From Papaver somniferum (Eukaryota > Streptophyta > Magnoliopsida > Ranunculales > Papaveraceae), in contig NW_020621936.1 in NCBI RefSeq assembly GCF_003573695.1, positions 8,680,001 to 8,744,000 on the forward strand: 64,000 nucleotides of DNA, in the 5' to 3' direction. The stretch's first letter is position 1; each line of letters starts with the position of its first letter. Both the position numbers and the translations under genes were made by a program. This document shows positions 60,247 through 64,000 of the stretch, in pieces. The notes below the pieces were generated by a model. That model did not search any database. It had not been told where the DNA came from and saw only the letters and a program-made list of their open reading frames with translations.

Positions 60247-62751
60247 ATGGCTGGTCTTAGGTCTGGGTTAGTCACAGGTTCTAACACAAACGACGCTAGT
60301 CCTAGCAACAACAACAATGACAATCAGAATATCCCGGAGACGATTCCGGCCTCCAACATTGACGGTGGTGACATTACTCCTCCTAACGCTGAAGGTCATC
60401 CCCTGTTCGGTCGACACCCTGGAGAAGTCAGAGGAAATCCACCATCTACCATTGCTGATCTTATCAAAGTGCAGGAGACTCTCGCAAAGAATCAGACTGA
60501 CATGGATGCTACACAGAAGGAGCTGTGTAATTATCTCAAAACTCTTACTGATAAGATGACAGAGAAGACTCAAGAAAAGGGAAAAGAGAAGGAGACATCC
60601 TCAGAGGTTGCTGATCCTGAAGTAATTCCAATCCATACAGTGGATGACGATGAAACTGGCAAAGCTGCAGATTCGTCAGCAAAGGAACCATCAAATTTCA
60701 TTACTCGGGAAGACGTGGAACGCCTTCTGGAGAACCGTGGAAAAGACAAGGCATTACATTTCCATCGTCACCAACCTCCTTATCATGCCGCTACGCAGAG
60801 GATTCCCCTTCCAAAAGGTTACATTTCTCCAACTTTCACTTTGTATGACGGAACTGGCAATGCTCGAGAACATGTCTCTCGTTTCCTCGAAGCCTTGGGA
60901 GAGCATGAACATTACCATGTTGTTCGCCTCAAGGAGTTTTCAAAATCCTTGAAATTCAGAGCATACACCTGGTACAACAACATCGCACCGGGGACTATCA
61001 ACAATTGGGAAGAAATGATCAATGCCTTCTACAGAAAGTACTTTTTCGTTTTAGAGCAAGTCACTCTCTCTGATCTTGGAAGAATGTTCCAGAGGGTCGG
61101 TGAGAATTCCAATGATTATGTGAAAAGATTCAGAGTCCAGGCCCTGGACTGTCATGACCCAAATGTCACAGAGCAACAGCTGGTAGATTTGTGTATCAAC
61201 GGCATGCTCCCGGTCTACAGAGCTCTACTGGAGAATCTTCGATTCCATACTTTCTCAGAACTTCACGAAGCCGCAAAGAGATCAGCGACCACTGCACCTG
61301 CTTTGTTAGAAAGAGCAAAGTCCACAAAGACTGAGGAATCACGTGACACTTGAGGAAGCAGACGCCTGATCAATAAGCAGTACAACCTGCAGTCCTCTAT
61401 AAACGATGTTGCATAAGGGAGCAAGCGCAAGGCTGAATCCCCGAACAAGCATACTGCAGTTCCTCCAAAGACGCAAAAGAAGGACAAACCAGAGACACGG
61501 GCTCCTGGACAACGCACAAATACTCCTGATGATGAACCTGATTTTCCTCTCCCCATTGGAGAAGTGCAAGATGGTGCAATCAAATTTCCATACCTCAGGA
61601 GAGACCCAACTGAGGAAGACATGGAAAATCCTCGTTACTGCCGATTCCATAGGTTCGTTAATCACCCCACAAGTAGCTGCAAAGTTTTGAAACGCATATT
61701 CAGAGAAAAGGTTGAGTCAGGAGAACTTAACCTTGGAGACGAAGGAGTACACAGAGATCCTCTTCCTGTCAGGACTTTCTCTATTTCTGAAGCACCATTC
61801 AAGGAAGCAGTTCAGTCATTGATAGAGCATGTTTGCGAATTTCTCTATCTATCAAAAGCACAAAGAGGAAATATGTTCACAGCTTTGAACCACATAGTGT
61901 CTGGGAAACACCTACTGATTCCAGAAGTACCTCTTGAACCATCATCCACCGACAAAGAAATGTATGACTGGGGACTGCTAACCACCGTGCATATTAAAGG
62001 AAATGAATTCAAAAGAGCATTTGTTGATGTCGGCGCCGCCGTCAACATCATCCCTTTGAAAACTCTCAGAGATATTGGCATTACTCGACAAGAGGATACT
62101 CATGCTTTCATAGCAATCAGAGACCACGAAGGAATCTCCAGAGATGCATACGGCTTCATCATTCTCAAAGTCACGGAGAATTTGGTCTGCACTGAGACCA
62201 AGTTTTACATAATTCGAGAAGATCCTGGATATGACATGATCCTTGTAAGAACTTGGATTCATGCTGGAAGGGTAACTTCAAAGCTTTCAACACACTATGT
62301 CGCCGACAAAGACTCCAAGTCAGAAGAAGAAGAAGTAGAGGACGCCTTACCGTTTGAGCATCTGGAGGAAGTAAAAACCTTGATGGGACTTACGCAAGAA
62401 CCTGTGGAAAATCCACATACCTTTGTCAAGAGGTTTCGAGCTCAGGAAACTCTTATTCCTCTTCATGCTCCAATATTACCAATGTTCAAATATGATGCTT
62501 TGATTCAAGGACTTCTCCCTACAAACGGTTTACCAATTACCAAAATTTATGAATGGACAACTTCACCCCGCCAATATTATACCCAATGGTTGGGTTCAGA
62601 GCTTCTCCAAGTCGGTCATTCTATCAAGAGGTTTATTGCTGAAGACCTGGCTAAGCACGACAGACAGTATGCTGGGTACTCTCTCTACATGAGTGCCCAT
62701 ACGTGCCACAACCATGGAATCACAAAAGATATTCAAGGCGCGAACTACTAA
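60247..62751 (+). pseudogene. Tat B gag-protease, two stops, altered 3' end
   Basis: One frame runs from ATG 60247 (MAGLRSGLVTGSNTND) to 62751 with two in-frame stops, TGA 61351-61353 and TAA 61414-61416, both compatible with C-to-T changes. Capsid: LPKGYISPTFTLYDGTGNAR, FRAYTWYNNIAPGTINNWEE and YVKRFRVQALDC, as in Tat/Ogre Gag. A Cys/His segment CRFHRFVNHPTSSC follows, then a protease-like region with VDVGAAVNIIPL, where Val replaces the usual Thr/Ser/Gly after the catalytic Asp. After about residue 715 (EHLEEVKTLMG) the sequence departs from any pol I know: the last 120 residues resemble neither RT nor integrase, though the stretch around NPHTFVKRFRAQE is faintly Gag-like. RT and RNase H are missing. 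Confidence 0.7.
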
Positions 62752-62942
62752 GCCGAACAAATTCGAGGAAGGGAATTTGGTTCTCAAGGCGGCTAAACGA
62801 GATCTCCACTCGCAAGGAGCTCCAATTGGGAAGGACCATTTATGGTTGCTAATCCATAACTGGAGGATACTACAAATTGGTCAACACGGATGGCAGAACC
62901 CTGCCAGTAATTCACGAGAATTGGCTTAAGGCGTTTGTCTGA
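62735..62942 (+). pseudogene. Remnant of Tat B integrase C-terminus
   Basis: One frame reads TTKPNKFEEGNLVLKAAKRD. After a shift a second frame reads NWEGPFMVANP, ITGGYYKLVNTDGRTLP and VIHENWLKAFV, then TGA at 62940-62942. This is the GPF/GPY-type end of integrase. The catalytic core is absent, so pol has lost about 3 kb internally. Confidence 0.65.
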
Positions 62943-63316
62943 AATTATTGGGTATTTGAGGTACTGCGTTTGAGCACTCATGATGTCTGGATTTGGCATT
63001 TAGGATTTTCTTTCATTGTATTTCAATTCCTCCAAAACATTTGCAATACTTGCAATCAGTATTTGAATTCAGCAATTTATCAAAAATTCAGTTCACTTCA
63101 CTTAAAGGAAAATCTCAATCAAAAGAAAATCCTTAACCATCTAGCAATCCAAAACCAGCTAATATCAAAACCCAAATAAAATCTCACATCTCTCACAGAG
63201 TTCAATGTTCTTGATATTATGGAAAGGAAACTAAAGAAACCATCAAAGAAAGATTTCTGCTTCTGCCTCCTCCAAGACTTTCAAGAGCCTTTTCCGCCTC
63301 CAGCTTCCTGGTTAGT
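62943..63316. other. Tat B sequence between pol remnant and antisense ORF
   Basis: I see no coding signal. It is AT-rich with CAAT/AAAATC runs. Confidence 0.4.
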
Positions 63317-64000
63317 TCAAACTTCATTCATCTTCTTCAACACGGCATCACTGGTAGGGAAGGGAACATCACCCTTTACTGCTTTCCTGATAACTTCAAG
63401 TCTTTGACGGAGCCACTTCAGATTGAAGCCAAGATCTTCAGCATTCTTCAAGTTGTACTCCCAATCAAAGAGTACTCTTGGTAACAACATTTCTGGCTGT
63501 AATCCGGATATCATTATAACACGCAAGATGACTTCTACTTGTTTCGTCAGAAAATAACTGCGTCTGGATCCGAGTAACAACAATGTGTCCATACATTTCC
63601 CACAGTTCCTTGTACATAGCAGCATATCCGATGGGAACGCTAAATCCTCCAACAAGCTGGTGATATGGGAGTAACTCACCAAATTGAGGATCAAAGGAAA
63701 TCCCTGCAGTAGGATACTCGTGCACTATCATCTGGTTCTCACTACTGGAGCAGCATCGATAATCATAGAGATTTCAGAGAAGTAGCTTCGCTATTTCGGG
63801 TTCGGGTTCCACCGTCTGAGGCACAATTGGAGTTTCTTCTACCTCCACGGCATCAACGACCAGCACTTCATCATCTTGAGGCACATATATGGAAGTTGTC
63901 ATCAACAACTCCTGGATTGCCCAAACCATCATTACTGGATTCATGATTCCCAACTTCGTTGTTAGGCACCTAATGCGAAGATTACATGGGATTAGAATGA
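63317..64000 (-). pseudogene. Antisense ORF of Tat B, partial, frame-shifted
   Basis: On the minus strand the gene enters at the window edge. A first segment is acidic (YVPQDDEVLVVDAVEVEETP, PQTVEPEPEIAKLL), then stops or is spliced near 63780. The second segment reads MIVHEYPTAGISFDPQFGEL, LVGGFSVPIGYAAMYKELWE and YGHIVVTRIQ. Near 63560 the frame changes and continues FLTKQVEVILRVIMISGLQP, VLFDWEYNLKNAEDLGFNLK, ending KKMNEV at 63317. Its place downstream of pol and antisense to it matches the extra ORF of Tat elements. I do not recognise the fold, and it shares no obvious sequence with the coiled-coil gene of Tat A. The 5' end lies outside the window. Confidence 0.55.

Larger units (their letters stand above)
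45731..64000 (+). mobile_element. Tat-like gypsy retrotransposon (Tat B), runs off the window
   Basis: The 5' LTR is 45731-60189, split by the 10.7-kb Tat A insertion, so the true LTR is about 3.7 kb. A tRNA-Arg-like PBS follows at 60193, then gag-protease in one frame, a remnant of the integrase C-terminus, and an antisense ORF reaching the window end. RT, RNase H and the integrase core are absent, so this copy is non-autonomous. The 3' LTR lies beyond 64000. Confidence 0.75.

Overview
The window is plant nuclear DNA, most likely from a eudicot. It is AT-rich, its genes have short GT-AG introns, and about three quarters of what I can classify is LTR retrotransposon. The repeat style recalls a poppy-type (Papaver) genome, but that is a weak inference. 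I see only one clearly intact host gene: a five-exon gene at 8197-11111 (+) for plastid class II DAHP synthase, the entry enzyme of the shikimate pathway, with a TATA box and a CT-rich leader.

Layout. 1-1744 is unassigned repeat-like sequence. 1745-4070 (-) is a long LTR (family R here). 5548-7217 (+) is a decayed PIF/Harbinger transposase split by a LINE 3' end. 8053-11111 is the DAHP synthase gene. 11972-17156 (-) is a gag-only LTR element (TR-GAG type). 17157-22680 holds small LINE insertions, exon-like fragments, a kinase fragment and an unrecognised 224-aa ORF. 22831-35173 (+) is an Athila-like Ty3/gypsy element with nearly identical 2.5-kb LTRs, a broken gag and an intact pol. 35174-42600 is mostly unassigned, with a possible minus-strand gene for a ubiquitin-like protein near 40.5-41.1 kb.

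From 42.5 kb to the end there is a four-level nest. A gag-protease remnant of a gypsy element (42.9-44.43 kb) is cut by a family R LTR at 44435. That LTR is cut near 45731 by a Tat-like gypsy element (Tat B), whose gag-protease ORF lies at 60247-62751 and whose antisense ORF runs off the window end. The 5' LTR of Tat B is itself split by a 10.7-kb insertion (Tat A, 47935-58651) flanked by the 5-bp duplication ATTTT.

Tat A is the most unusual object. It is a giant palindrome with arms of about 4.6 kb around a 1.33-kb RNase H-integrase segment. Both outer ends are the same LTR end (U5), yet it carries a normal integration duplication. Each arm holds an antisense gene. In the right arm (57752-55466, minus strand) this gene resolves into five exons joined by four GT-AG introns and encodes an apparently intact 638-residue coiled-coil protein with an acidic, internally repeated tail. 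The left-arm copy has decayed. Antisense ORFs downstream of pol are known in the Tat lineage (Grande, Retand). A spliced intact one inside a U5-U5 palindromic insertion is what I would examine first.

Splice sites, frames and repeat boundaries were read by eye. Identity percentages are estimates, and no database search was possible.
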